DNA of 8,294 nt from Gammaproteobacteria bacterium (lineage in GTDB: Bacteria; Pseudomonadota; Gammaproteobacteria; Arenicellales; JAOTYS01). Position 1 is the stretch's first letter; each line of letters opens with the position of its first letter. Location of the stretch: contig JAOTYS010000192.1 in assembly GCA_029861795.1 (NCBI GenBank), forward strand, positions 1-8,294, in the 5' to 3' direction. Both the position numbers and the translations under genes were made by a program. The notes beneath the pieces were generated by a model. That model was not told the origin of the DNA, did no database searches, and saw nothing but the letters and a program-made list of their open reading frames with translations. Positions 1 to 5,889 of this stretch are shown in pieces.

Positions 1-1
1 C

Positions 2-106
2 GAACTCGCCCCCGTAGTACCAATCAAACCTCCGGTCGAATCAATACATGATGAAGCGGTCGAAACATCCAATACTCCGACCACTCAAGGGGAGATGAAA
101 TCGTGA
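2..106 (+). CDS. C-terminal fragment of an unidentified upstream gene (5' end outside window)
   Basis: An open frame enters from the left edge and ends at a TGA at 104-106. Of the three plus-strand frames this is the only one that stays open to the next gene. The visible 34 residues are polar and rich in Pro, Thr, Glu and Val, like a flexible C-terminal tail, with no recognisable domain. The stop codon interlocks with the GTG start of the CNNM/CorC gene (GTGA at 103-106), the typical arrangement of translationally coupled genes in one operon. The fragment is short enough to be open by chance, so the overlap is the main support. The function cannot be told from this tail. Confidence 0.45.
   Translation, partial: ELAPVVPIKPPVESIHDEAVETSNTPTTQGEMKS
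87..94 (+). promoter_or_regulatory. Ribosome binding site for the CNNM/CorC gene
   Basis: AAGGGGAG lies 8 nt before the GTG at 103 and decides that start. The ATG at 95 is in another frame and reaches a stop after three codons, so it is not used for this gene. Confidence 0.7.
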
Positions 107-1365
107 CCGAGATCATCTTATTTTTCGCAGTCATTGTGATCCTGCTTTTTCTAAAGGGATTCTTTTCCGGTTCCGAGATTGCGCTGGTGAACTCCGACAA
201 AATCAAACTCACCGCCATGGCTAATCAGGGTCACAAAGGGGCCAAAGCGGTATTGCACCTTTTCCGAACGCCAGATGTACTGTTGGGAACGACCTTGGTC
301 GGCACCAATATTGCGACCGTGGCACTGACTACCCTGGTAACCCTGGCGATGATTCGGGTATTTGGATTGCAGGGTGATGTATACGCATTCCTAATCCTGA
401 CACCGCTGTTACTTATCCTTGGTGAAATTGTACCGAAGAGCGTCTTCCAACAGAAATCCGATGCGATCGCTCCCATTGCTATCTATCCACTGCGAGCCTT
501 CTCCTTACTGTTCTATCCCATTGTGTTCATTTTTTCTCGGGTCGCACGCCTGGTTGCACGCATGGTCGGAGCGGGAAAAACGGAACAAAATCTATTCAAC
601 ACGCGCGAGCAAATTCGCGCCGTTGTCGATATGGCGGAGCGCACATCGAGTGTGGATGCATTCGATCGAGGCAGAATAAAACGTGTTATTCGATTCGCTG
701 AAACCACAGTTGCCGAAGCCATGATTCCGGTGGCTGAACTCACTGCCATCAATGTCAATCACAGCGTTAAACGCGCCATCGTTATGGTGCGCAAACATGG
801 ATACAACCGCCTACCCGTTTACAGGCGCAATACGAGCAACGTTATCGGCGTGGTTACATTGACCACTTGGGATCTGCTGGATCCGGAACTGCCTGAAAAG
901 CCACTGGAAGAACTGATGAAACCCGCCATGTATGTCTCTCCCTATCAAACTATCGATCAACTACTGCCGGTATTACGCGACCGCGACGATCATATGGCGA
1001 TCGTGGTCGACGAATTCGGTTCCGCCATCGGCATCATCACCATGGAGGACATACTGGAAGAGGTCGTCGGTGAAATCGACGTCGGCTACGACTTCGAAGA
1101 ATATCTGCCTCGACGCCCGCGTATTATGGTAGCGCTCGCCGATGGGGTCTATTTGCTGGATTCGCGACTGGCCGTCTCGGAAGTAAATGAGTTCCTGCAG
1201 TTAGATCTGCCTACTAAAGAATTCCATACGATCGGCGGCCTGATGATGGCCCGATTGCGACATATTCCAAAAGAAGGCGAACAGATAATAGAGTCGGGAT
1301 ATCGATTCACGGTCGAAGAGGCAACCGACAGAAACATCGTGAAGATACGGGTCGAGCCTGAGTGA
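103..1365 (+). CDS. CNNM/CorC (HlyC) family membrane protein: DUF21, paired CBS domains, CorC_HlyC domain
   Basis: This 420-residue protein has the full family architecture. Residues 1-155 form the DUF21/CNNM membrane domain, with an N-terminal hydrophobic helix and further helices near 61-85, 92-110 and 125-150. Family motifs FFSGSEIAL (20-28), GTTLVGTNIAT (62-72) and LGEIVPK (106-112) are present. A CBS pair spans about 203-325 and ends in EFGSAIGIITMEDILEEVVGEI-like family sequence. Residues 340-418 match the C-terminal CorC_HlyC domain. Family members are inner-membrane proteins tied to Mg2+/Co2+ export or resistance, with the CBS pair binding adenine nucleotides and Mg2+; the old label 'hemolysin' is misleading. 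The length is normal (about 420-430). The GTG start is supported by a strong ribosome binding site and by the 4-nt overlap with the preceding frame. The family is near certain, but the transported ion and the subtype (CorB/YfjD-like or YtfL-like) are not resolved. Confidence 0.95.
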   Translation: MTEIILFFAVIVILLFLKGFFSGSEIALVNSDKIKLTAMANQGHKGAKAVLHLFRTPDVLLGTTLVGTNIATVALTTLVTLAMIRVFGLQGDVYAFLILTPLLLILGEIVPKSVFQQKSDAIAPIAIYPLRAFSLLFYPIVFIFSRVARLVARMVGAGKTEQNLFNTREQIRAVVDMAERTSSVDAFDRGRIKRVIRFAETTVAEAMIPVAELTAINVNHSVKRAIVMVRKHGYNRLPVYRRNTSNVIGVVTLTTWDLLDPELPEKPLEELMKPAMYVSPYQTIDQLLPVLRDRDDHMAIVVDEFGSAIGIITMEDILEEVVGEIDVGYDFEEYLPRRPRIMVALADGVYLLDSRLAVSEVNEFLQLDLPTKEFHTIGGLMMARLRHIPKEGEQIIESGYRFTVEEATDRNIVKIRVEPE

Positions 1366-1422
1366 GGGTACAACTAGAATGACTTTCAGCCATAAAGAAT
1401 GTTGGCACATCCTTGCGCCAAA

Positions 1423-1456
1423 GGAAACTCGGAATAAATCGGAGTTCCCTTCTTTT
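1423..1456 (+). terminator. Putative intrinsic terminator after the CNNM/CorC gene
   Basis: GGAAACTC (1423-1430) pairs with GAGTTCCC (1442-1449) with one mismatch across an 11-nt loop, followed by TTCTTTT. It lies about 58 nt after the stop and before the ribosome binding site of the next gene. The stem is only moderately GC-rich, so termination may be partial. Confidence 0.55.
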
Positions 1457-1478
1457 CCATGGCCAAACTTTAACCAAT

Positions 1479-1483
1479 AGGAG
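1479..1483 (+). promoter_or_regulatory. Ribosome binding site for the HhH protein gene
   Basis: AGGAG lies 10 nt before the ATG at 1494, a near-consensus site that fixes the start of this small gene and argues that it is translated. Confidence 0.7.
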
Positions 1484-1493
1484 ATTCAGTTAA

Positions 1494-1772
1494 ATGTCAA
1501 TTGCGCTAACTAGTGTGCCCGGTGTTGGGCCGTCGACCGCCGCAACCTTGATTTCCAAAAATATCGATTCCGTCAAAAAACTTGCCAAGTCCGATTTCAA
1601 GGAACTGATACTGGTTCCTGGCATAGGTGAAGTTACCGGCCGGAATATGATTCAGGCTGCCAAGGACCTGCGTGCCGCGAACAAATCGGGCAAGAAGGAC
1701 AAGAAAAAAGGTGGAAAAAATAAAAAGGACAAGAAGCGGAAAAACAAGAAGGGGAAAAAGAACAAAAAGTGA
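1494..1772 (+). CDS. Small helix-hairpin-helix protein with a lysine-rich C-terminal tail
   Basis: The 92-residue product has two parts. Residues 1-60 hold two helix-hairpin-helix motifs, seen as VPGVGPSTAATLI (8-20) and VPGIGEVTGRNMI (41-53). The PGxG hairpins are typical of non-sequence-specific contacts with the DNA or RNA backbone, as in the (HhH)2 units of RuvA, UvrC and ComEA. Residues 64-92 form a low-complexity tail with 18 Lys and one Arg in 29 residues, interspersed with Gly, Asn and Asp, comparable in character to histone H1-like tails. No signal peptide or membrane segment is visible. A stand-alone nucleic-acid-binding or nucleoid-associated role is inferred. The gene has its own ribosome binding site and sits behind a probable terminator, so it may be transcribed separately. 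The coding strand of the tail is almost pure purine. A specific cellular function is not recognised. Confidence 0.85.
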   Translation: MSIALTSVPGVGPSTAATLISKNIDSVKKLAKSDFKELILVPGIGEVTGRNMIQAAKDLRAANKSGKKDKKKGGKNKKDKKRKNKKGKKNKK

Positions 1773-1946
1773 ATCCCGCGCAGAATTCTGAGTCCGCAAC
1801 GATAACAGGGTAAGGGACAGCGCAGACAGGCGGTAGCGCCATGAGCCGGTATGCAGCGTTGAGTGCTCGCCGTACCTTCATCGAAGCTCAGCGGTGAGCT
1901 TGCGGATCTTGGTAGGAAATGCGAATTAGATAGCGGTATCTTACAT
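1773..1946. other. Short convergent intergenic zone with several small hairpins
   Basis: This stretch lies between the converging HhH and methyltransferase genes. It contains a 10-bp palindrome CAGAATTCTG (1781-1790), GGCG-GTAG-CGCC (1829-1840), AAGCTCA-GCGG-TGAGCTT (1884-1901) and AGATA-GCGG-TATCT (1928-1941). None carries a convincing T-tract, so none is called a terminator, although the last begins 5 nt past the methyltransferase stop. No credible gene is seen here. Confidence 0.5.
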
Positions 1947-2735
1947 CTATTTTTCGGCCGCCAAGTAACAGACCCAACTCGGGTCCGGGTCTCCCTGTTC
2001 AGTCGCAGAGTAAACGCCATTTCCCTCGCCGGTTTCTTCATCGGTCTGTTCCCAGTAGACGGTAACTTTGGAAAAACCGGCCTCCACCAGCAGGTTGCGG
2101 ATTTCCGGCAACGTGCACAGGCGCCAATCATATGAGAACGCGCGTTTCATCTTCGATCCATCCGGAAATGCGAAGTGAATGTGGCAGATCATCTCATGAG
2201 AAATAGGATTGAACTTGGCCTGGTCCCAGATGTAGGTGAAACCTTTGTGTTTGGTGCGCTCCTTGGCCACGCGATAGGCATCGTAGCCGCCGTAAGCGTC
2301 CAGAAAGAATACACCGTCATCGACCAACGCCTTGCGCACCCGCGAGAAGTACTGGCGCAATCCCTTGTGTTGCTTGAACACCTGATAACTGAAATTCAAC
2401 GCCAGCACGATGTCCACCGGTTCGGTGCAGACCTTCAACACGTCGGCTTGAATCAACCGGACTCGGCCGACCGCCGATTTTTTCAGTTTACCGATGTTAT
2501 GTTTCCGGCCCCACGCCAATACCTCGCCATCCATGTCTACACCTATGGCTACGTTGGCTTTGCGCTGGCGCACCCATTCACACGCCATGTTGGCGGTGCC
2601 GCAGAAATCTTCACGCAGTACCGTGGCTCGCCGTCTGCGGATCTGGCGAAAGGTTTCGTCTATGGTGTCGTAGTCCGCTGCAACGCACTGCACCGACCGC
2701 TGGTAAAGGTCATGACGGTCAGCGCGGCGCGCCAT
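1947..2735 (-). CDS. Class I SAM-dependent methyltransferase
   Basis: From the ATG at 2735 the product has 262 residues with a Rossmann-type methyltransferase core. Motif I is LREDFCGTANMACEW (40-54), the SAM-ribose acidic residue is in IGVDMDGE (64-71), ADVL (97-100) fits motif III, and VDIVLALNFSYQVF (107-120) fits motif IV. FFLDAYGG (143-150) marks the next strand. The C-terminal third is rich in aromatic and acidic residues and may shape the substrate site. The substrate cannot be named from sequence. An upstream ATG at 2771 adds 12 residues rich in His, Lys and Gly but has no ribosome binding site, whereas the ATG at 2735 follows GGAAAAGG, so the shorter form is preferred. It is the third and last gene of a minus-strand run, 70 nt after the mutase-like gene (34 nt with the longer start). 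Confidence 0.88.
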   Translation of the reverse strand: MARRADRHDLYQRSVQCVAADYDTIDETFRQIRRRRATVLREDFCGTANMACEWVRQRKANVAIGVDMDGEVLAWGRKHNIGKLKKSAVGRVRLIQADVLKVCTEPVDIVLALNFSYQVFKQHKGLRQYFSRVRKALVDDGVFFLDAYGGYDAYRVAKERTKHKGFTYIWDQAKFNPISHEMICHIHFAFPDGSKMKRAFSYDWRLCTLPEIRNLLVEAGFSKVTVYWEQTDEETGEGNGVYSATEQGDPDPSWVCYLAAEK

Positions 2736-2739
2736 GCTA

Positions 2740-2747
2740 CCTTTTCC
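2740..2747 (-). promoter_or_regulatory. Ribosome binding site supporting the shorter methyltransferase start
   Basis: On the minus strand GGAAAAGG ends 4 nt before the ATG at 2735, with its GGA 9 nt away. The alternative ATG at 2771 has no comparable purine tract upstream. Confidence 0.45.
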
Positions 2748-2805
2748 ATTATGTTTGTTTTTGTGACCCATTTACGTCAGTCCGATTGCCCCAATTCTTC
2801 ACAAA

Positions 2806-4086
2806 TCAAACACGCCGCACGAACAAGCTGTCCGACGCGGTATAGTTGCTCAAACGCCCCATGTAGTCCAGCACGCTCAGCAGGAAACCGTTAGCGCCGA
2901 GCCGGCCCATGCCACCTCGCATGCATTGCGATTCACCGAAGCCGGTGCAGTCGTCCTTGCGGCCGTGAGCCGATTTGATCAACGATGGAACGGGATCACC
3001 GCAATGACGGCCCACGGTGGAATCGGTGGAATGATCCGCCGACACGCCGATGACGATGTCCTGATCGAGCAAGGGGGCGATGGCCTGATCAATGCGTTCG
3101 ATCATTTCTTTCTTGGCCGCGGGATCCCGGTCGTGTCCATAGACGTCGGTGCCCTTGATATGGAGAAACACGATGTCGTGATTCTCAAGAGCGGTACTCA
3201 CTGTTTCAACCTTGGCTGTCAGATCCGTATCGGGCATGGCCGTAAAACGAGGGTCGGTAAACGGCTCGAAATGAAACAGCTTGGTCAGCCCGAGTACCGT
3301 TCGTTCACTCGCAACCACGGCCACGTTCAATGTCAAGTGCCGCAGAAAATTGTGCACTTCGCTCAACATGCCGGCCCCGCGGGTGATGATGCCCGTGGCG
3401 GGTAGCAGCCCGTGCGCCCGTCGCTGCTCATTCACCGGATGATCCTTAATACGTTCGAATATTTCTTTAATCGCCTGGTTCACCGCACCGGCGGTTTTCA
3501 TCGCCGAATCGTCAGCGTCGGTGGCGTAACAGGACAACACCTTGGCACCGGGAGTGGAGGCATCGCCGGGGTCGGTGTCCGTTATGGCGGCGGAAAGTCG
3601 GGGCCCTGAGAAGCGCAGCACTGCCCGGTGCTGGCTCGCCGGATGCAGGCTGGTGACAATACCGTGATCAAGCCCAATATTGTGCAAGCCCGCCGCAAGA
3701 TCTTCTGTGTTTTCTGAAATCCTGCCGGCGCGCCGGTCGAGCACCTTCAATCGTCCGCCCTCATCCTCCAATGTTGCGAAATTGCAACGCATGGTGACAT
3801 CGCCAGGTTGGATCGGCAGATCGATACCGATTGCCTCAATCGGTCCACGAGCCAGCTTGTAGGCATCTTTCGGCGCTAACCCCATCAGCAGGCTGGTGCC
3901 CGTGTGGGTGCCCACCGGCATGCCGGGCACTAAGGGATCGACCATGCCGCAGATACCTTCGCTCGCCAGCGTGTCAAAGTTTCGGACCTTGGCCGCCTCG
4001 AGCGGAGTCAGTCCGCCCAAGACTTCCGCTGGGCGGTCGCCTAAACCGTCGATAACGATAATTACGCCCTTACGATTCTGTAACAT
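2806..4086 (-). CDS. apgM: Archaeal-type cofactor-independent phosphoglycerate mutase homologue (alkaline phosphatase superfamily)
   Basis: The 426-residue product follows the layout of archaeal-type iPGM, which interconverts 2- and 3-phosphoglycerate with two divalent metal ions in the cytoplasm. The first metal-site motif is IDGLGDRP (12-19, Asp13). LARGPIEA (78-85) and RCNFATL (100-106) match conserved family blocks. HIKGTDVYGHD (309-319; Asp314, His318), ADHST (350-354; Asp351, His352) and HCGDPVP (361-367, His361) supply the remaining metal ligands. The length is slightly above the family norm of about 400. At the nucleophile block, where the family usually reads PGSDTAHL, this protein has VGTHTGTS (58-65): Thr60 replaces Ser and His61 replaces Asp. 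Activity could therefore differ from a true mutase. An in-frame GTG at 4098 would add four residues; neither start has a clear ribosome binding site, and ATG is preferred. It follows the 2PGK-like gene in the same direction. The symbol means family membership only. Confidence 0.85.
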   Translation of the reverse strand: MLQNRKGVIIVIDGLGDRPAEVLGGLTPLEAAKVRNFDTLASEGICGMVDPLVPGMPVGTHTGTSLLMGLAPKDAYKLARGPIEAIGIDLPIQPGDVTMRCNFATLEDEGGRLKVLDRRAGRISENTEDLAAGLHNIGLDHGIVTSLHPASQHRAVLRFSGPRLSAAITDTDPGDASTPGAKVLSCYATDADDSAMKTAGAVNQAIKEIFERIKDHPVNEQRRAHGLLPATGIITRGAGMLSEVHNFLRHLTLNVAVVASERTVLGLTKLFHFEPFTDPRFTAMPDTDLTAKVETVSTALENHDIVFLHIKGTDVYGHDRDPAAKKEMIERIDQAIAPLLDQDIVIGVSADHSTDSTVGRHCGDPVPSLIKSAHGRKDDCTGFGESQCMRGGMGRLGANGFLLSVLDYMGRLSNYTASDSLFVRRV

Positions 4087-4099
4087 TGACTGCGCCACA

Positions 4100-4123
4100 A
4101 TGAGTTGAAACGATCCTACTCAT
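4100..4123 (-). promoter_or_regulatory. Inverted repeat between the 2PGK-like and mutase-like genes
   Basis: ATGAGT and ACTCAT form a perfect 6-bp inverted repeat around a 12-nt loop. On the minus strand it ends 1 nt before the alternative GTG start of the mutase-like gene, and the only Shine-Dalgarno-like element (AGGA) lies in its loop. It could modulate translation of the downstream gene. The repeat is short and may be chance. Confidence 0.25.
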
Positions 4124-4154
4124 CAGCGCGCGCTCCGGTACCAATTCGGTCGAC

Positions 4155-5426
4155 TCACGATTGTTTGGTCTTGACTCTGTCCCGCCGTGCGGGCCGTTTG
4201 GACACCTCGGCAAGGGCAGTATGCTCGCCGCGATCGCAGAGTTGGCTAAACACATCCCCCGGCGATCGGTCGAAGCCTTGCGCCAGGCTGTCCCCGATGA
4301 TTCTCATCAATTCGCGTATGCTGGCTTCTTTGTCGCTGTTGACGACAATGGGAGTGCCGGCACGGTCAGCCTCCGAAAGAATAAACGTTTGTAATCGCCA
4401 GATGTCTTCGAAATTCTCCATATAGCGCTCGCTACGGCGCTGCGGCGTACTCGTACCACGACCCTTGATATGCCGCATCAGATGTTTCCGTTTCAGAACT
4501 CCGAGCATAATCGGCACCACTACCGCATCGGTGTCTTCGGGGATTTTTTCACGCAGCGAAGGCAGGACGTGCACCCCCTCCAGCACCAGAGACGCTCGCT
4601 CCTGAATCGCGCGTTCTATGACCGCCTCACAGGCAACCTCGATCAGTTTTGCCTGCTGCAGATAGCCATCAACCACTAATGTGTCCCTAATGGCGCGATC
4701 ACGCCTGTCCTCGGACAGGGTTTTCCATGCATTGAAGGACGACGTGTGCAGCACTGGGAGCAAGCGTTCGGGTATCATTATCCGCATCACTTGCCGCAAC
4801 ATATCTGTTGACTGAGTGCGAACGATCTCCAGCCGGCTGGCCATCTCAGTCGATATGGTGCTCTTTCCAGACGCCGCGGTGCCGCCGATCAGCAGCAACA
4901 GCGGACGACCGCTTTGGGAGAATTCCGCCCAAACGAGGTAACGATGAGCGCAATCGGCACCGAAGTCCTGTTGAATACATTCGTAAGTCAACGCAGCAAG
5001 GCGACGAGATAAAATGTCTACCTTCTCCTCCTGCAGAAGGCGATCATAGATTACTCTCGTGATATCCGAGGCATCCTCTGTCGACAGACAGCAGGACTCC
5101 AACCGCTGCTGCATCCTACTGCGCGAAAATGGTACCGAGTCACCACTCGTACCACGCACCATGATGGGAGCCGGCACCCTGATATTCGTCTGATAGCGTT
5201 CCGCGGCATCCTGGTACGGCGAGTCCCGGAGATGCCGGACGATGGTCGTACGTAAATCTGAGGTCGAAATTTCATCGATATCATCGAGTCCTCGCCGTAC
5301 GTCCGATGCCACCTGGTACGCATCCTCAAATGGCACCCCTACATTTTGAAGAGAACGCGTCAAAATACCGCGTAAGAACGGAACACGGGTATTGTCCGCA
5401 GGATTGATAACTACTGTCTTGGCCAT
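4155..5426 (-). CDS. 2-phosphoglycerate kinase-like protein with apparent tandem ATP-cone domains
   Basis: The 423-residue product has a C-terminal P-loop kinase domain with Walker A GGTAASGKST (181-190). QSTDMLRQVMR (205-215) and LHTSSFNAW (226-234) correspond to conserved segments of 2-phosphoglycerate kinase, and LVLEGVHVLPS (280-290) fits the Walker B region. In methanogens this enzyme phosphorylates 2-phosphoglycerate to 2,3-bisphosphoglycerate for cyclic 2,3-diphosphoglycerate synthesis; plant LPA1 proteins, linked to phytic acid levels, are distant relatives. Upstream, residues 12-80 and 88-167 each look like an ATP-cone (a VPF/SVPF start, a leucine-rich helix, then a final helix near a Tyr), so ATP or ADP may regulate the kinase. 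The last 20 residues are a basic tail. The ATG start has only a weak ribosome binding site. It is first in a run of three minus-strand genes, 68 nt before the mutase-like ATG. The fold is secure; the substrate is inferred. Confidence 0.85.
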   Translation of the reverse strand: MAKTVVINPADNTRVPFLRGILTRSLQNVGVPFEDAYQVASDVRRGLDDIDEISTSDLRTTIVRHLRDSPYQDAAERYQTNIRVPAPIMVRGTSGDSVPFSRSRMQQRLESCCLSTEDASDITRVIYDRLLQEEKVDILSRRLAALTYECIQQDFGADCAHRYLVWAEFSQSGRPLLLLIGGTAASGKSTISTEMASRLEIVRTQSTDMLRQVMRIMIPERLLPVLHTSSFNAWKTLSEDRRDRAIRDTLVVDGYLQQAKLIEVACEAVIERAIQERASLVLEGVHVLPSLREKIPEDTDAVVVPIMLGVLKRKHLMRHIKGRGTSTPQRRSERYMENFEDIWRLQTFILSEADRAGTPIVVNSDKEASIRELMRIIGDSLAQGFDRSPGDVFSQLCDRGEHTALAEVSKRPARRDRVKTKQS

Positions 5427-5542
5427 AGTCCAGTGACTCTATTCCACGGCAAGAATCGCGCCAGAGGCGACTCAGCTCGATGCCGCGGACAATCCCAATA
5501 ACCACCAACTAAATTCACAATCTATGGAATCTCTAATCAATT

Positions 5543-5564
5543 GTGGAGCGAGCGTTGCTCCTAC
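5543..5564. repeat. REP-like hairpin (single copy in window)
   Basis: GGAGC (5545-5549) and GCTCC (5557-5561) form a perfect stem around a 7-nt loop, extended by a GT/AC pair with one bulged base. Read on the minus strand it begins GTAGGAGC, the usual opening of REP palindromes in many gammaproteobacteria. Only one copy is present here, so the assignment rests on resemblance. Confidence 0.35.
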
Positions 5565-5686
5565 TGTCGGAATTAACCCCGAGGTAACACAAGCGGGACG
5601 AGTATCGCAACGGAAGGTTGTTTTTATATATTTTAATCACCTGGTCATGCCATGCTGTTCTTGATATGCGCAAATCATCTTGAATG

Positions 5687-5712
5687 TAAAAACCGCCGGT
5701 GCGGTGTTTTTA
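5687..5712. terminator. Orphan bidirectional terminator-like hairpin
   Basis: ACCGC (5692-5696) and GCGGT (5701-5705) pair perfectly around a CGGT tetraloop. The stem is flanked by an A-run on the left and, after one bulged G, a run of five T on the right, so either strand would show a stem followed by a U-tract. No gene ends nearby on either strand. It may end a small RNA, or act as an attenuator in the leader of the minus-strand operon. Confidence 0.5.
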
Positions 5713-5849
5713 GAAATTCCTCGCGCCAGCCTCACTTCATCATTCCCGCCACAGTCGTCAGTGGCCATCCAAGTCGCAGTGGTGTCTCTGATGACAACCG
5801 AGATCGTATCATAGATTCATCGCAAGGACTGTCAAGTTAAAAAGATCTA

Positions 5850-5889
5850 CGCAAACTATGACGACATAGTACAACAACAATTGTTTGCG
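5850..5889. promoter_or_regulatory. Nested inverted repeats in the divergent region (possible operator)
   Basis: CGCAAAC (5850-5856) is mirrored by GTTTGCG (5883-5889). Inside, ACTATG-acga-CATAGT (5855-5870) is a perfect 6-bp dyad with a 4-nt spacer, and AACAATTGTT (5876-5885) is a perfect 10-bp palindrome. The symmetry suits a dimeric regulator or a folded RNA leader, about 170 nt before the plus-strand P-loop gene. Function is inferred only from symmetry and location. Confidence 0.35.

Noticed and set aside
1680..1771. The purine-rich lysine tract as a tandem repeat or artefact from a frameshift
   Set aside because: The frame stays open to a proper TGA, and there is no regular repeat unit; Lys-rich tails on small DNA-binding proteins are known, so it is treated as genuine coding sequence.
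1652..2131. A 159-codon open frame on the minus strand
   Set aside because: It overlaps the lysine-tail coding region antisense (giving runs of Phe and Leu) and the methyltransferase in another frame; its sequence looks like a shadow with no domain.
2175..2894. A 239-codon open frame on the plus strand
   Set aside because: It lies antisense to the methyltransferase and mutase homologue, has no family resemblance or ribosome binding site, and is explained by codon bias of the minus-strand genes.
2926..3405. A 159-codon open frame on the plus strand
   Set aside because: It is fully antisense to the mutase homologue, whose family motifs are unambiguous on the minus strand.
4070..4255. A 61-codon minus-strand frame bridging the 2PGK-like and mutase-like genes
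   Set aside because: It overlaps the ends of both well-supported genes in another frame and lacks any motif.
5652..5840. A 62-codon open frame in the divergent intergenic region
   Set aside because: It has no ribosome binding site, runs through the terminator-like hairpin, and gives a protein with no recognisable features.
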